A stretch of 64,000 nt of DNA from Persephonella marina EX-H1 (GCF_000021565.1 NC_012440.1:760210-824209), one strand, 5' to 3'. Positions 26,879 to 36,457 are shown, counted from the first letter of the stretch. The notes: a model not told the origin generated them from the letters alone. Translations and numbers: made by a program.

Positions 26879-26893
26879 TCAAACTTCGTTTGA
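26879..26893. promoter_or_regulatory. Operator dyad copy 3, on the transcription start
   Basis: TCAAAC-TTC-GTTTGA is a perfect dyad covering the predicted transcription start of the porin operon. This position suits repression. The adjacent IclR-family protein is the likeliest binder, by proximity only. Confidence 0.7.
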
Positions 26894-26915
26894 AAAGAAT
26901 AAAAGGAGGTTAAAA

Positions 26916-28094
26916 ATGAGGAAAAAAGCGTGGAAAATCGTTGTCCCATCACTACTTACAGCTTCTCTACTTTTAAATTCTCCATCTGAGGCAGCAGCAA
27001 AGTTTAAGATCAATGATGAGAGCAACGTATGGATCAGCTTTCTATTACAGCTTAGAGGTGAGTGGCTTGAGGATGGACAGATTGATGGTTCAGGATGGAA
27101 GAGTGATTTTTACATCAGAAGGGCAAGGATACTTTTTGGTGGAAAGATAAACAGGTATGTTGATTTCTTTGTTGAGACTGATAACCCTAATATGGGGAAG
27201 GATACAGCTATTAAAGATAACGCTGGAAATACTATAGGTTACAAAAGCAGTACTGAATCAAGAACATTTATACAGGATGCATGGGTAAGACTTACATTTT
27301 CAAAAGCATTCAAGGTAGTTTTTGGACAGATACTCCTTCCTTTCTCACACAACAACGCTACAGGGGCTACATCACTCCTTGGTCTTGATTACAATCTCAG
27401 TGTAGTCAAGTTTCCTCAGACAGGTCATTTCGTTTGGAGGGATTACGGTGCTGAGGTTATGGGACTAGTATCACTTCCAGCAGGAAGCCTTGACTACAGA
27501 GTTGGAATATTTGATGGTGTAGAAACATTAAAGGGAACAGGTGTTACTATCAACGGTGATGATAACTACAGACTAACTGGAAGAATCCAGTACAACCTTT
27601 TTGACAGTGAAGGCTTTTACTACAAGGGAACGTACCTTGGTAAGAAGAAGATTGTATCAATAGGTGCAGGTTTTGATTACCAGAAGGATGCTGCAGCTGA
27701 CAGTTATGACTCACCTACTAAGGTAGATGATTATAAAGCATGGACTGTAGATCTTTTTGTAGATTATCCACTTGAGAATAGTGATGTTGTTACATTTGAG
27801 GCAGGTTACATAAACTACGATTACGGAAATCTTAACTCAAGTGATGGAAAGGCTGTATATGCCCAGTTTGGTTATCTGTTTAACAAAAATATAGGTATAG
27901 GTAAAGTAGAACCAGTTTTAAGATACCAGAACTTTGATTCATCAATCTCTGGGAATGATACTACAGAGTACTACATAGGATTTGCTTACTGGATAGACGG
28001 ATTCAGGGCAAATATAAAAGCTGAGTACAAGATAAATGAGAGTGATGCATCAAAACAGGACGCTGTGTATCTCCAGACCCAAATACTCTTTTAA
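26916..28094 (+). CDS. Outer-membrane porin, phosphate-selective OprP/OprO-like family
   Basis: This exported beta-barrel has 392 aa. The signal peptide (about 1-27, ending AAA) is followed by strands such as DFYIRRARILFGGKINRYVDFFVETD and WVRLTFSKAFKVVFGQ, the pattern of OprP/OprO-type porins. It ends in QILF with terminal Phe. The ATG at 26916 has AAAGGAGG seven bases upstream. It heads the acs-actP operon, so it may admit acetate or other small organic anions; the ion specificity is inferred from the operon only. Confidence 0.85.
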   Translation: MRKKAWKIVVPSLLTASLLLNSPSEAAAKFKINDESNVWISFLLQLRGEWLEDGQIDGSGWKSDFYIRRARILFGGKINRYVDFFVETDNPNMGKDTAIKDNAGNTIGYKSSTESRTFIQDAWVRLTFSKAFKVVFGQILLPFSHNNATGATSLLGLDYNLSVVKFPQTGHFVWRDYGAEVMGLVSLPAGSLDYRVGIFDGVETLKGTGVTINGDDNYRLTGRIQYNLFDSEGFYYKGTYLGKKKIVSIGAGFDYQKDAAADSYDSPTKVDDYKAWTVDLFVDYPLENSDVVTFEAGYINYDYGNLNSSDGKAVYAQFGYLFNKNIGIGKVEPVLRYQNFDSSISGNDTTEYYIGFAYWIDGFRANIKAEYKINESDASKQDAVYLQTQILF

Positions 28095-28105
28095 GGAGGT
28101 AGGTT

Positions 28106-30007
28106 ATGTCAGCAAATAAAGATGAGGTTCTCCTTAAGGTAAACAAGATATACAATCCACCTGAGAGGGTCCTTGAGAAGGTTTTAATCACTGCTGAAGA
28201 GTTTGACAGAATGTATGAGGAGTCCATTAAGGATCCTGAAGGCTTCTGGTCAAGGCTTGCTGAAAATGAGCTCCACTGGTTCAAAAAATGGGAAAAAATC
28301 AGGGAGTGGGAATTTCCAAATTACAGATGGTTTATAGGCGGTAAGCTGAATATCACCTACAACTGCCTGGACAGACATGTAAAAAATGGGAAAAGAAACA
28401 AAGTGGCTTACATATACACAAATGAGGACAATGAAGAGATAAAGATCACTTACGGTGAGCTTCTTGAGCTTGTTAATAAGATAGCAAATGGACTTAAATC
28501 CTTAGGTGTTGAAAAGGGGGACAGGGTTGTTATTTATATGCCCCTTGTTATTGAACAGCTCGCTACAATGCTTGCGTGTGCAAGGATAGGAGCTATACAC
28601 TCTGTGGTTTATGCAGGGTTCAGTGCAAATGCTCTTAAAATGAGGATTGAGGATGCTAAAGCTAAAGTTGTTGTAACATCAACATGGACAAAAAGAAGGG
28701 GCAAAAAAATAGATCTTAAATCTGTTGTAGATGAGGCTGTAGATGGTGTTGAGACAGTTGAATCAATAGTTGTTCTCCAGAGAGATGGAGATCAGTTTGA
28801 GCTTGTTGAGAGGGAGATAGATTTTTACGAGCTGATAGAGAAACAGTCTCCTGAGTGTGAACCTGAAGTTATGGATGCTGAAGATCCTCTTTTCATACTT
28901 TACACCTCAGGTTCAACAGGAAAGCCAAAAGGTGTTTTACACACAGTTGCAGGTTACAACCTTTATACACACCTGACAACAAAGTATATATTTGACATTC
29001 ATGAGGATGATATCTACTGGTGTACAGCAGATCCAGGCTGGATAACAGGACACAGCTATATGGTTTATGGGCCTTTATCAGTTGGTGCAACATCAGTTAT
29101 AGCTGAAGGTGCTCCAGACTATCCTGATCCAGGAAGATGGTGGTCAATAGTTGAGAAATACAGGGTAAACATATTCTACACGGCCCCTACAGCTATTAGA
29201 CTTTTTATGAAGTACGGAGACGAATGGCCCAAGAAATACGATCTTTCTTCACTGAGAATATTAGGCTCTGTTGGTGAGCCTATAAACCCTGAAGCATGGC
29301 TCTGGTATTACGAGGTTATAGGAAACAGCAGATGTTCAATCGTTGATACATGGTGGCAGACCGAAACAGGAGGTCATATGATCACAACAGTTCCAGCCTA
29401 TCCGCAGAAACCTGGTAAGGCAGGTAAGCCTTTCTGGGGTGTTGAGGTTGATGTTGTTGACAGGGAAGGTTATCCGGAGGAGAACAACAAGGTTGGTTAT
29501 CTTGTGATAAAACAACCCTGGCCTTCTGCACTCAGAGCATGCTGGGGAGAACCGGAAAGATTTGAAAAGTACTGGACGGAGATAGATCATTACTATTTCT
29601 CAGGTGATCTTGCTACAAAAGATGAAGACGGTTACATAATGATACTCGGTAGGGCTGATGATGTTATAAATGTCTCAGGTCACAGAATAGGAACAGCTGA
29701 GGTTGAAAGTGCCCTTGTGTCACATCCTGCAGTTGCTGAGGCGGCTGTGATTGGAAAGCCTCACGATGTGAAAGGGGAATCCATTAAGGCATTTGTGATT
29801 CTTAAGGAAGGTCATGAACCTTCAGAAACTCTTATCAAGGATCTGAAGCTCCACGTAAGAAGGGAGCTTGGTTCTCTTGCCGTTCCGGATGAGATAGAAA
29901 TTATGGACAAGCTTCCAAAAACAAGATCAGGAAAGATTATGAGAAGGGTTCTTAAGGCAAGAGAACTTGGTATGCCACTTGGAGATATATCAACACTTGA
30001 GGATTAA
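28106..30007 (+). CDS. acs: Acetyl-CoA synthetase
   Basis: This cytoplasmic enzyme (633 aa) activates acetate to acetyl-CoA with ATP. The AMP-binding P-loop YTSGSTGKPKGVLH and DTWWQTETGG motif identify an acetate-type acyl-CoA synthetase. YFSGDLATKDEDGY and ILGRADDVINVSGHR are the hinge region. The C-terminal K610 in RSGKIMRR is the lysine regulated by acetylation in the family. An AAGGAGG site precedes the ATG. It lies between the porin and the symporter, a complete acetate uptake and activation unit. Confidence 0.95.
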   Translation: MSANKDEVLLKVNKIYNPPERVLEKVLITAEEFDRMYEESIKDPEGFWSRLAENELHWFKKWEKIREWEFPNYRWFIGGKLNITYNCLDRHVKNGKRNKVAYIYTNEDNEEIKITYGELLELVNKIANGLKSLGVEKGDRVVIYMPLVIEQLATMLACARIGAIHSVVYAGFSANALKMRIEDAKAKVVVTSTWTKRRGKKIDLKSVVDEAVDGVETVESIVVLQRDGDQFELVEREIDFYELIEKQSPECEPEVMDAEDPLFILYTSGSTGKPKGVLHTVAGYNLYTHLTTKYIFDIHEDDIYWCTADPGWITGHSYMVYGPLSVGATSVIAEGAPDYPDPGRWWSIVEKYRVNIFYTAPTAIRLFMKYGDEWPKKYDLSSLRILGSVGEPINPEAWLWYYEVIGNSRCSIVDTWWQTETGGHMITTVPAYPQKPGKAGKPFWGVEVDVVDREGYPEENNKVGYLVIKQPWPSALRACWGEPERFEKYWTEIDHYYFSGDLATKDEDGYIMILGRADDVINVSGHRIGTAEVESALVSHPAVAEAAVIGKPHDVKGESIKAFVILKEGHEPSETLIKDLKLHVRRELGSLAVPDEIEIMDKLPKTRSGKIMRRVLKARELGMPLGDISTLED

Positions 30008-30018
30008 CGGAGGAAGAG

Positions 30019-30330
30019 ATGACTAAAGAAGAGTTAAAAAAGATACTTAATGACCCAGAGTTTCAAAATCTTATGAAGAAGGTAAGCTTTGTCTCAACTG
30101 TGTTTTTTGTTCTGATTCTTATCGTTTACTACTCTTTTATATTCCTGCTTGCTTACGGTAAAGATTTTCTTGGGAAGCCTCTATCTGATTCGTCTGCAAC
30201 AACCGTTGGGATTCCTGTAGGAATTGGTGTGATTATCGCTTCATGGATACTTACAGGTCTTTACGTTTACTGGGCAAATAAGAATTACGATCCGATGGTC
30301 AAGAAACTCAGGGATAGGTTCAGGAGGTAG
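30019..30330 (+). CDS. DUF485 small membrane protein (YjcH type)
   Basis: This inner-membrane protein (103 aa) has two TM helices (about 25-50 and 65-90) and a charged C-terminus. DUF485 proteins are encoded with ActP-type acetate symporters, as in E. coli acs-yjcH-actP, and are thought to support that transporter. Here it sits directly between acs and the symporter, in the same order. The GTG/ATG start of the next gene follows within five bases. Confidence 0.87.
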   Translation: MTKEELKKILNDPEFQNLMKKVSFVSTVFFVLILIVYYSFIFLLAYGKDFLGKPLSDSSATTVGIPVGIGVIIASWILTGLYVYWANKNYDPMVKKLRDRFRR

Positions 30331-30334
30331 TGTG

Positions 30335-31933
30335 ATGATAAGAGTTTTAGGTATATATCTTACAGTTCTGGCTGTTTCTTTTTCCTCTTTCGCTTCTAAC
30401 GAGGCTATAGTTGGTATGAACCCTGTCGCTATCGCATTTTTCCTGTTTTTTATATCAGCAACACTTGGTATAACCTACTGGGCGGCAAAAAGATCAAGAA
30501 CAGCTACGGAGTTTTATGCTGCTGGTAGATCCGTATCAGGATTTCAGAACGGGCTAGCCCTCGCAGGTGATTATATGAGTGCTGCCTCTTTTTTAGGTAT
30601 CGCCGGTATGGTTGCAACAAAAGGTTATGACGGTCTTATATACTCAATAGGCTTTCTTGTTGGATGGCCTGTTATAATGTTTCTTATAGCTGAACCTTTA
30701 AGAAATCTCGGTAAGTACACATTTGCAGATGTTGTTGCTTACAGGCTTCAGCTAAGACCTATAAAGATACTTGCAGCTTTGGGATCAATAGCTGTAGTTA
30801 TCCTCTATCTTATAGCCCAGATGGTTGGATCAGGTAAACTTATCCAGCTCGTTTTTGGGATACCATATGAGCTTGCTGTTGTTATAATCGGTGGTCTTAT
30901 GATCACTTACGTTCTCTTTGGTGGAATGCTTGCAACAACATGGGTTCAGATAATAAAGGCTGTTCTTCTTTTAGGTGGTGCAACAATAATGACAGTCTGG
31001 ACACTTGCTAAGTTCGGTTTTTCTCCTGAAAATCTCTTCCAGAATGTTAAAGATGTGGCAGGAGAAAAATGGCTTCAGCCTGGTGGACTTGTTTCAGACC
31101 CGATAGATGCTGTTTCTCTGGGACTTGCTCTAATGTTTGGTACAGCAGGACTTCCACATATTCTTATGAGATTTTACACAGTTCCTGATGCTAAGGAGGC
31201 AAGGAAGTCTGTTTTCTACGCAACAGGGTTTATTGGATATTTCTACATACTAACATTTGTTATAGGTTTTGGTGCTGTTGTTCTTGTAGGTCTTGATAAA
31301 ATACTCTCAGTTGGTAAAGGTGGAAATATGGCCGCTCCACTTCTTGCCCAGGCTTTAGGTGGTGATGCATTTTTAGGATTTATAGCTGCTGTTGCCTTTG
31401 CAACAATACTCGCTGTTGTTGCAGGACTGACTCTCGCTGGAGCAAGTGCGTTATCACACGATCTCTATGTAGGTGTTATAAGGAAAGGTGAATCATCTGA
31501 GGAGCAGGAGGTTAAGATAACAAGAATAGCTGTTTTTATACTGGGAATTATAGCCATAATCCTTGGAATTGCATTTGAAAATCAGAATATCGCCTTTATG
31601 GTTGGTCTTGCTTTTGCTATAGCAGCGTCAACAAACTTCCCGGCTCTATTCCTGTCTATAGTCTGGAAAAAGTTTACCACAGCAGGAGCTGTTGCAAGTA
31701 TGGCAACAGGACTTGTTCTCTCAGTTGTTCTTATTATTCTAAGTAAAACTGTATGGGTTGCTATCCTCGGAAATCCAGAACCTGTATTCCCGTACAAAAA
31801 TCCTGCTATTATCTCTATGACAGCGGCTTTCGCAGTTGGGATAATAGTCTCTCTGATGACAAAGGAAAGGGAAGCTGAAGAGAAGTTTGAAGAGATGAAG
31901 GTAAGGAAGTATCTTGGTATTGGTGCTGAATAA
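30335..31933 (+). CDS. actP: Cation/acetate symporter (SSS family)
   Basis: This sodium:solute symporter (532 aa) imports acetate. Its N-terminal signal-like helix and 13 or so TM helices carry the SSS motifs [28 protein letters not shown] and [30 protein letters not shown], the latter characteristic of ActP. ATG 30335 is eight bases from GGAGG; a GTG three bases earlier is also possible. It closes the acetate operon. A strong hairpin follows its stop. Confidence 0.93.
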   Translation: MIRVLGIYLTVLAVSFSSFASNEAIVGMNPVAIAFFLFFISATLGITYWAAKRSRTATEFYAAGRSVSGFQNGLALAGDYMSAASFLGIAGMVATKGYDGLIYSIGFLVGWPVIMFLIAEPLRNLGKYTFADVVAYRLQLRPIKILAALGSIAVVILYLIAQMVGSGKLIQLVFGIPYELAVVIIGGLMITYVLFGGMLATTWVQIIKAVLLLGGATIMTVWTLAKFGFSPENLFQNVKDVAGEKWLQPGGLVSDPIDAVSLGLALMFGTAGLPHILMRFYTVPDAKEARKSVFYATGFIGYFYILTFVIGFGAVVLVGLDKILSVGKGGNMAAPLLAQALGGDAFLGFIAAVAFATILAVVAGLTLAGASALSHDLYVGVIRKGESSEEQEVKITRIAVFILGIIAIILGIAFENQNIAFMVGLAFAIAASTNFPALFLSIVWKKFTTAGAVASMATGLVLSVVLIILSKTVWVAILGNPEPVFPYKNPAIISMTAAFAVGIIVSLMTKEREAEEKFEEMKVRKYLGIGAE

Positions 31934-31935
31934 AA

Positions 31936-31954
31936 CAGGGGCTTTTCGCCCCTG
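31936..31954. terminator. Hairpin after actP
   Basis: CAGGGGC and GCCCCTG form a perfect seven-base-pair, GC-rich stem around TTTTC. On the plus strand no T-run follows (GAGGTTAAAATATG, which supplies the next gene's ribosome site). It looks like an mRNA-processing or partial-termination hairpin separating actP from the next gene. On the minus strand it is followed by TTTTATT, but no minus-strand gene needs it. Confidence 0.5.
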
Positions 31955-31964
31955 AGGTTAAAAT

Positions 31965-33770
31965 ATGTCCATTGATCTGCCAGAGCTACTTAAAAATACT
32001 GAGCCTTTTTCACTTCTTTCAGAGGAGGAGATAGACTACATAATATCAAACTCTCTCCTTGATTATATACCTAAAAACAGTATTATCCTTGATGAAAAAA
32101 AGAGATCAGATTATTTATATCTGGTAATAAAAGGTGTTCTTTCCCTACTTAAGGACAACACCGTTATAGAGCTGTTAGAATCTGGGGAGATCTTAAAGGA
32201 TCCATCTGGTTTTAAAGTAAAAGCTGAAGATGACAGTATTCTTCTGTTAATACCATCTAAGGTTATTCAGGCTATTTTAAAGGAGCATCCTGAATTTAAG
32301 GATCATTTTGAGAAAAGTATAACGAAGAAGATCTCTGAAGGATCAAAAAAGTTAAGATCTGTATCATATGATGATATATCATTACTCACCTTAAAAAGTA
32401 TTGATCTCAGACCTGCTGTTTTCTGTGATGAAGAAGATTCTGTAACACAGGTGGCTAAAAAGATGTCGTCAGCTGATACGTCATGCTGTCTTGTTGGAAG
32501 GGAGGATAGTATAAAGGGGATAATTACAGATAAGGATCTTAAAGATAGAGTTCTTGCAAAAGGACACGACCCTTCAAAGATAAAAGCTTCAGATATAAAA
32601 ACCTATCCTGTTGAGTTTATAGAATCGGACAGGTTTCTTTTTGAAGCTGTATTGAAAATGATAAGGAAGAACATTAAAAGGTTACCTGTTTTAGAGGAAG
32701 GTAAAGTTATAGGTGTAGTTGAGGACAGAGATATACTGGTAAGACAGTCAAGGAATATTCTATATCTTATTGGTCAGATAGAAGATGAGTACGACATAAA
32801 AAATCTTTCACAGATATACAAAAGCTTAAAACTTTCAGTTGAGGAGATATTTAACACAGGAAAGGATATAGAGATCATACAGAAATACATCTCGGAGATA
32901 AACGACAGATTTGTCAGAAAAGCTGTTGAGATCTCCCTTGAAAAACTTGATATAAAAGGAAGATTTTCATTTGTTCTGTTTGGAAGTGAGGGAAGAAGGG
33001 AAGTAACCATATCCACTGATATTGATAACGGGATAATATTTTCAGACAGAGATGAGAGGGAAAAATTTTTGAGATTAGGCAGAGAGGTTGTTGGTATTCT
33101 TCTCAGGATAGGTTTTCCAAGATGTGAAGGTAACGTAATGGCATCAAATGAGAGATGGGTTAAAAGTCTTGATGACTGGAAAAATGTCGTTGAGGAATGG
33201 ATCTCAAAACCTGATGCGGAAAATATACTTATGACAGGTATATTCTTTGATTTCAGAAATGCTTACGGAGATGAGACCCTCACAGATCAGCTTCAGGACT
33301 TTATATTCAGCCTTATAGAGAAAAATCAGAACTTTCTCTTATCAATGGCATTAAAAACACTTGAGCTTGAACCACCTGTGGGATTTTTTGGCAGGTTTAC
33401 AGTTGAGAAATCAGGTGAACACAAAAATGAGCTTGATCTTAAAAAGGGAGGAATACTTCCTATAGTTTCTGGTGTAAGGGTTCTTTCTCTGGAAAATAAG
33501 ATCCGTTCAACAAACACTATAGACAGGATCAGAAAGCTGAGAAAAAAATTAGGAGAGAACCTATCTGATGAGCTTATAGAGAGCTTTAAATTTTTACAGA
33601 CATTAAGGCTAAAAAACCAGATTGAGAAGATAAAAGAAGGAAAAAGTCCTGATAACTATATAAATCCAGAAAAACTGACAAGATTTGAAAAGGACATTCT
33701 GAAAGAATCTTTCAGGATTATAAAAAAGTTTCAGGAGATGTTAGGTGTCCATTTCAGACTGAGAGTGTAG
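31965..33770 (+). CDS. CNMP-like/CBS/DUF294 nucleotidyltransferase signalling protein
   Basis: This cytoplasmic protein (601 aa) has a cyclic-nucleotide-binding-like domain (about 12-120) and two CBS domains (about 145-260). The DUF294 nucleotidyltransferase domain has FGSEGRRE (339-346) and TDID (351-354), the GS...DxD metal site, followed by the DUF294 C-terminal domain. Such proteins are often encoded beside ActP and a DnaQ-like exonuclease, exactly as here, and may sense adenylate charge. The biochemical target is unknown. The ribosome site GAGGTT overlaps the hairpin end. Confidence 0.85.
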   Translation: MSIDLPELLKNTEPFSLLSEEEIDYIISNSLLDYIPKNSIILDEKKRSDYLYLVIKGVLSLLKDNTVIELLESGEILKDPSGFKVKAEDDSILLLIPSKVIQAILKEHPEFKDHFEKSITKKISEGSKKLRSVSYDDISLLTLKSIDLRPAVFCDEEDSVTQVAKKMSSADTSCCLVGREDSIKGIITDKDLKDRVLAKGHDPSKIKASDIKTYPVEFIESDRFLFEAVLKMIRKNIKRLPVLEEGKVIGVVEDRDILVRQSRNILYLIGQIEDEYDIKNLSQIYKSLKLSVEEIFNTGKDIEIIQKYISEINDRFVRKAVEISLEKLDIKGRFSFVLFGSEGRREVTISTDIDNGIIFSDRDEREKFLRLGREVVGILLRIGFPRCEGNVMASNERWVKSLDDWKNVVEEWISKPDAENILMTGIFFDFRNAYGDETLTDQLQDFIFSLIEKNQNFLLSMALKTLELEPPVGFFGRFTVEKSGEHKNELDLKKGGILPIVSGVRVLSLENKIRSTNTIDRIRKLRKKLGENLSDELIESFKFLQTLRLKNQIEKIKEGKSPDNYINPEKLTRFEKDILKESFRIIKKFQEMLGVHFRLRV

Positions 33771-33771
33771 T

Positions 33772-34392
33772 ATGGATATTATCAGGAAATTAAAAATACT
33801 GAGGTATAGAAATAACTCTTATTTTAAAAAGTTCTTTAGAGATGTAAATGAGAAGGATATTAATAAAATAACTTTCTGTTCTTTTGATCTTGAAACTACA
33901 GGTCTTGATGTGGAAAAAGATGAGATTATATCCATAGGTGCTGTTAAGATAAAAGAGATGAAGATAGATCTATCAACATCTTTTTACAGGATTGTAAAAC
34001 CAGAGAGGATACCGGAAAAAGAAAATATACTTATTCACAGTATTACGGCATCAGAGATGAAGAAAGGAGAGGATATAAGAGATGTTCTCCCGAAGTTTCT
34101 TGAGTACATAAAAGGAACCGTTCTGATAGGATATTTTGTCAGTTTTGATATAAGTATGCTCTCAAAATACACACAGAAATTTTACGGCTTTCCCATTCTA
34201 AATCCATACATAGACGTTTCACAGCTTTATATAAAGAAAAAAGTAAAATCATACACACCATACGAGAAAATAAAAGAGAAGAGCCTTGATCAGATCGCTG
34301 AGGAACTGAATATCCCAGTAAGGAAGAGACACAACGCCCTTTATGACAGCATAACAACAGCACTTATTTTTTTATCTCTGATGAAGAGATAA
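33772..34392 (+). CDS. DnaQ-like 3'-5' exonuclease (DEDDh)
   Basis: This nuclease (206 aa) has the full DEDDh set: D39 and E41 (SFDLETTGL), D126 (FVSFDISML), H187 and D192 (RKRHNALYDS). It is related to the DNA polymerase III epsilon subunit but lacks the epsilon C-terminal clamp/theta features. The gene starts one base after the CBS/DUF294 gene, a common pairing. It may process DNA or RNA; no substrate can be assigned from sequence. Confidence 0.87.
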   Translation: MDIIRKLKILRYRNNSYFKKFFRDVNEKDINKITFCSFDLETTGLDVEKDEIISIGAVKIKEMKIDLSTSFYRIVKPERIPEKENILIHSITASEMKKGEDIRDVLPKFLEYIKGTVLIGYFVSFDISMLSKYTQKFYGFPILNPYIDVSQLYIKKKVKSYTPYEKIKEKSLDQIAEELNIPVRKRHNALYDSITTALIFLSLMKR

Positions 34393-34408
34393 AGGCAGGT
34401 TGCTGTAT

Positions 34409-34460
34409 TATACTTCTGGTATTATACTAAAAGTATAAAATTTACTATACCAAAGGTATA
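34409..34460. promoter_or_regulatory. Three TATAC-type dyads over the AAA ATPase promoter
   Basis: TATACT-TCT-GGTATT (34409-34423, one arm mismatch), TATACT-AAA-AGTATA (34423-34437, perfect) and TATACC-AAA-GGTATA (34446-34460, perfect) lie just before the ATPase gene. A TTGCTG (34400-34405) N17 TATACT (34423-34428) promoter would put the second dyad on the -10. The arrangement suggests a cooperative repressor site, possibly autoregulatory. The third dyad also supplies the ribosome-site-like AAAGG. Confidence 0.55.
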
Positions 34461-34464
34461 ATAA

Positions 34465-35580
34465 ATGAGAAATCCTTTTTATTACGGTGGGATTGTTTCT
34501 GAAAAGTATTTCTGTAATAGGGAGAATGAAATAAAAGAGCTTAAGAAGGATATACTCAATGGTCTTAATATTCTTATCTATGCACCACGAAGATTTGGAA
34601 AAAGTTCACTTGTAATTCATACTTTAGAAAAGCTGAAAAAAGAAAAAAAACTAAAGTATATATTTGTTGACCTGATGGGGATTTCCTCAAAAGAGGAGTT
34701 TATAAATGAGTACTTCAATGCAGTAGCCCAGTCTCTTGAAGAACCTCTGGACAAGGTTATAAACTTTTTCAAAAATGTTATCAAGTTTAGACCTGTAATC
34801 AGAGTAACAGTTGATGAGTATGGAAGGACAAAGTTTCATCTTGAGTTTTCTCCTGAGAAAACCTTAGAAACCCTTGAAGAGGTACTGGATTTACCTCTTT
34901 TTTATGCTAAAAAAGGCAGAAATATCTGTATAGTTTTTGATGAGTTTCAGGAGATTGAAGTTTTAGGAATAGAGAACAGATTAAGATCAAAACTACAGCA
35001 CCACTCAAACAGAATTTCTTATATTTTTATGGGTTCTAAAAAGAGTATTCTGCAGAAGATATTTCAGGACAAAAAGAGAGCATTTTATAGATCTGTAAAA
35101 CATTTCCAGATAAAGGAAATATCAGAAAAAGACTGGATAAAGTTCATTCAGGATAGATTTAAGAAAACAGGAAAAGATATAGATAAGAGTTTTATAAAAG
35201 AGATAGTAACAATAACAAGAGGATTTCCCTACTACACACAGCAGTTTGCTTATGAACTGTGGGAAAATACGGAAAAAGAGGTAGATGAACAGGTATTTAA
35301 AGAAACACTTAAACTTATAATGGAGAGGGAAGAAGACCTTTTTGCAACAGAGTGGGACAATCTTACATCCAATCAAAAAAAGGTTCTAAAGCTGATAGTG
35401 GAAAAAAACGGCCAAAATCTTTATGATGAACACATACTCGCAAAATACGAGATAAAAGTAGGATCTCTGAGGAAGATCATCCAGATCTTAATGGAGAAGG
35501 ACATAATAGACAGAAGGGAAAACAGGTATTATCTTCAAGATCCGTTATTTGAATACTGGTTAAAGCAGAAGATTTATTAA
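34465..35580 (+). CDS. AAA/STAND-type ATPase, archaeal-ATPase family (PF01637-like)
   Basis: This predicted P-loop ATPase has 371 aa. Walker A is APRRFGKSS (40-48), Walker B ICIVFDE (154-160), and a C-terminal winged-helix region ends RYYLQDPLFEYWLKQ, the typical tail of this family (a YxIxDPxFxFW pattern). Such proteins are abundant in thermophiles and usually lie alone in accessory DNA; their job is not known, though DNA-binding and defence roles have been suggested. It has its own regulated promoter and no overlapping neighbour. Confidence 0.85.
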   Translation: MRNPFYYGGIVSEKYFCNRENEIKELKKDILNGLNILIYAPRRFGKSSLVIHTLEKLKKEKKLKYIFVDLMGISSKEEFINEYFNAVAQSLEEPLDKVINFFKNVIKFRPVIRVTVDEYGRTKFHLEFSPEKTLETLEEVLDLPLFYAKKGRNICIVFDEFQEIEVLGIENRLRSKLQHHSNRISYIFMGSKKSILQKIFQDKKRAFYRSVKHFQIKEISEKDWIKFIQDRFKKTGKDIDKSFIKEIVTITRGFPYYTQQFAYELWENTEKEVDEQVFKETLKLIMEREEDLFATEWDNLTSNQKKVLKLIVEKNGQNLYDEHILAKYEIKVGSLRKIIQILMEKDIIDRRENRYYLQDPLFEYWLKQKIY

Positions 35581-35667
35581 AAAATCACAGATTTATACAG
35601 TAATGCAATAATTTATGTTATGTCTTATTTTTAATTTAAAGTAACTGGAGAAATATGGAGTTATGTG

Positions 35668-36219
35668 ATGAATTTACTGGAAAAAGTTAAAGCAGAAAAG
35701 GATATCTTAAAAAAACATCTTCTTTTTTCAGCATGGCTTTCTCAAAAACTTAAAGAAAAAAATATTCCCTTACCTGTTATTGTTGGTGGTTCAGCGTTAG
35801 AAATCTATACAGGAGGTTTTTATCTAACAGGAGATATTGATCTTGTATCACCGTATAGGGATGAAATAGAGAAAGTTATACTTGATACAGGTTATTTTAG
35901 AAAATCAGGAAAAAATTTAATATCTGAGAAGCTTGGACTGTTTGTGGAAATTGTAGATGAAAAACTCGCAGGGAGTATGGAAAAAACGAACATTATAAAG
36001 ATAGATGAGAATCTGGATATAAGAGTGATAGGATTGGAAGATCTGATTATTGACAGACTTAATGCATGTGTCCACTGGAAATCTTACTCTGACTGTGAAT
36101 GGGCTGAAGTTTTGATAGAGGAGTTCAAAGATAAAATAGATCTTAAATATTTAAAAGAAAGGGCAAAAGAAGAAAAAGTTGATGAAAAGCTGGAGGAATT
36201 AATCAAAGATGAAAATTGA
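35668..36219 (+). CDS. Nucleotidyltransferase-fold protein (DUF6036/AbiEii-like)
   Basis: This protein (183 aa from the ATG, one codon after an alternative GTG) has the minimal nucleotidyltransferase motif GGSALE (about 40-45) and DIDLV with two Asp (56 and 58). A third Asp or Glu in KLGLFVEIVD completes the site. It resembles proteins annotated as toxins or housekeeping nucleotidyltransferases. It overlaps the next small gene by 11 bases, a layout seen in toxin-antitoxin modules. A toxin role is an inference; no target can be named. Confidence 0.72.
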   Translation: MNLLEKVKAEKDILKKHLLFSAWLSQKLKEKNIPLPVIVGGSALEIYTGGFYLTGDIDLVSPYRDEIEKVILDTGYFRKSGKNLISEKLGLFVEIVDEKLAGSMEKTNIIKIDENLDIRVIGLEDLIIDRLNACVHWKSYSDCEWAEVLIEEFKDKIDLKYLKERAKEEKVDEKLEELIKDEN

Positions 36220-36424
36220 GATAGATTTAGAAAATCTCCCTAAATACAGATTAGAGAAGGAGTTAAAAAGAAGAAAAGAGAACAAAAAGATAAGATACAA
36301 AAGAACCAGACCAAGAGATCCTGAGAAATGGAAAGAACTTAAAAAATTTATCCTGTCTCAGCTTCCACCACCGGAAGAGATATTATCAGGCAGATATTTT
36401 AGAGATCTGTTAAGGGGTAGTTGA
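36209..36424 (+). CDS. Small basic protein paired with the nucleotidyltransferase
   Basis: I do not recognise this protein (71 aa). It is strongly basic, with KYRLEKELKRRKENKK and RYKRTRPRDPEKWKELKKF, so it may bind nucleic acid or the partner protein. Its start overlaps the upstream gene by 11 bases, so translation is coupled. The two could be a toxin-antitoxin-like pair, with either one as the neutralising partner. No TM helix or Cys is present. Confidence 0.65.
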   Translation: MKIEIDLENLPKYRLEKELKRRKENKKIRYKRTRPRDPEKWKELKKFILSQLPPPEEILSGRYFRDLLRGS

Positions 36425-36457
36425 ATATACTTATGTATTAAATCTGGAGATATAATT

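Noticed and set aside
26871-26915. Upstream ATG for the porin gene.
   Set aside because: The ATG is part of the -10 element and the region holds the operator; the signal peptide and ribosome site support ATG 26916.
31936-31954. Rho-independent terminator of actP.
   Set aside because: The plus strand lacks a T-run, and the next gene's ribosome site follows at once; kept as a processing hairpin only.
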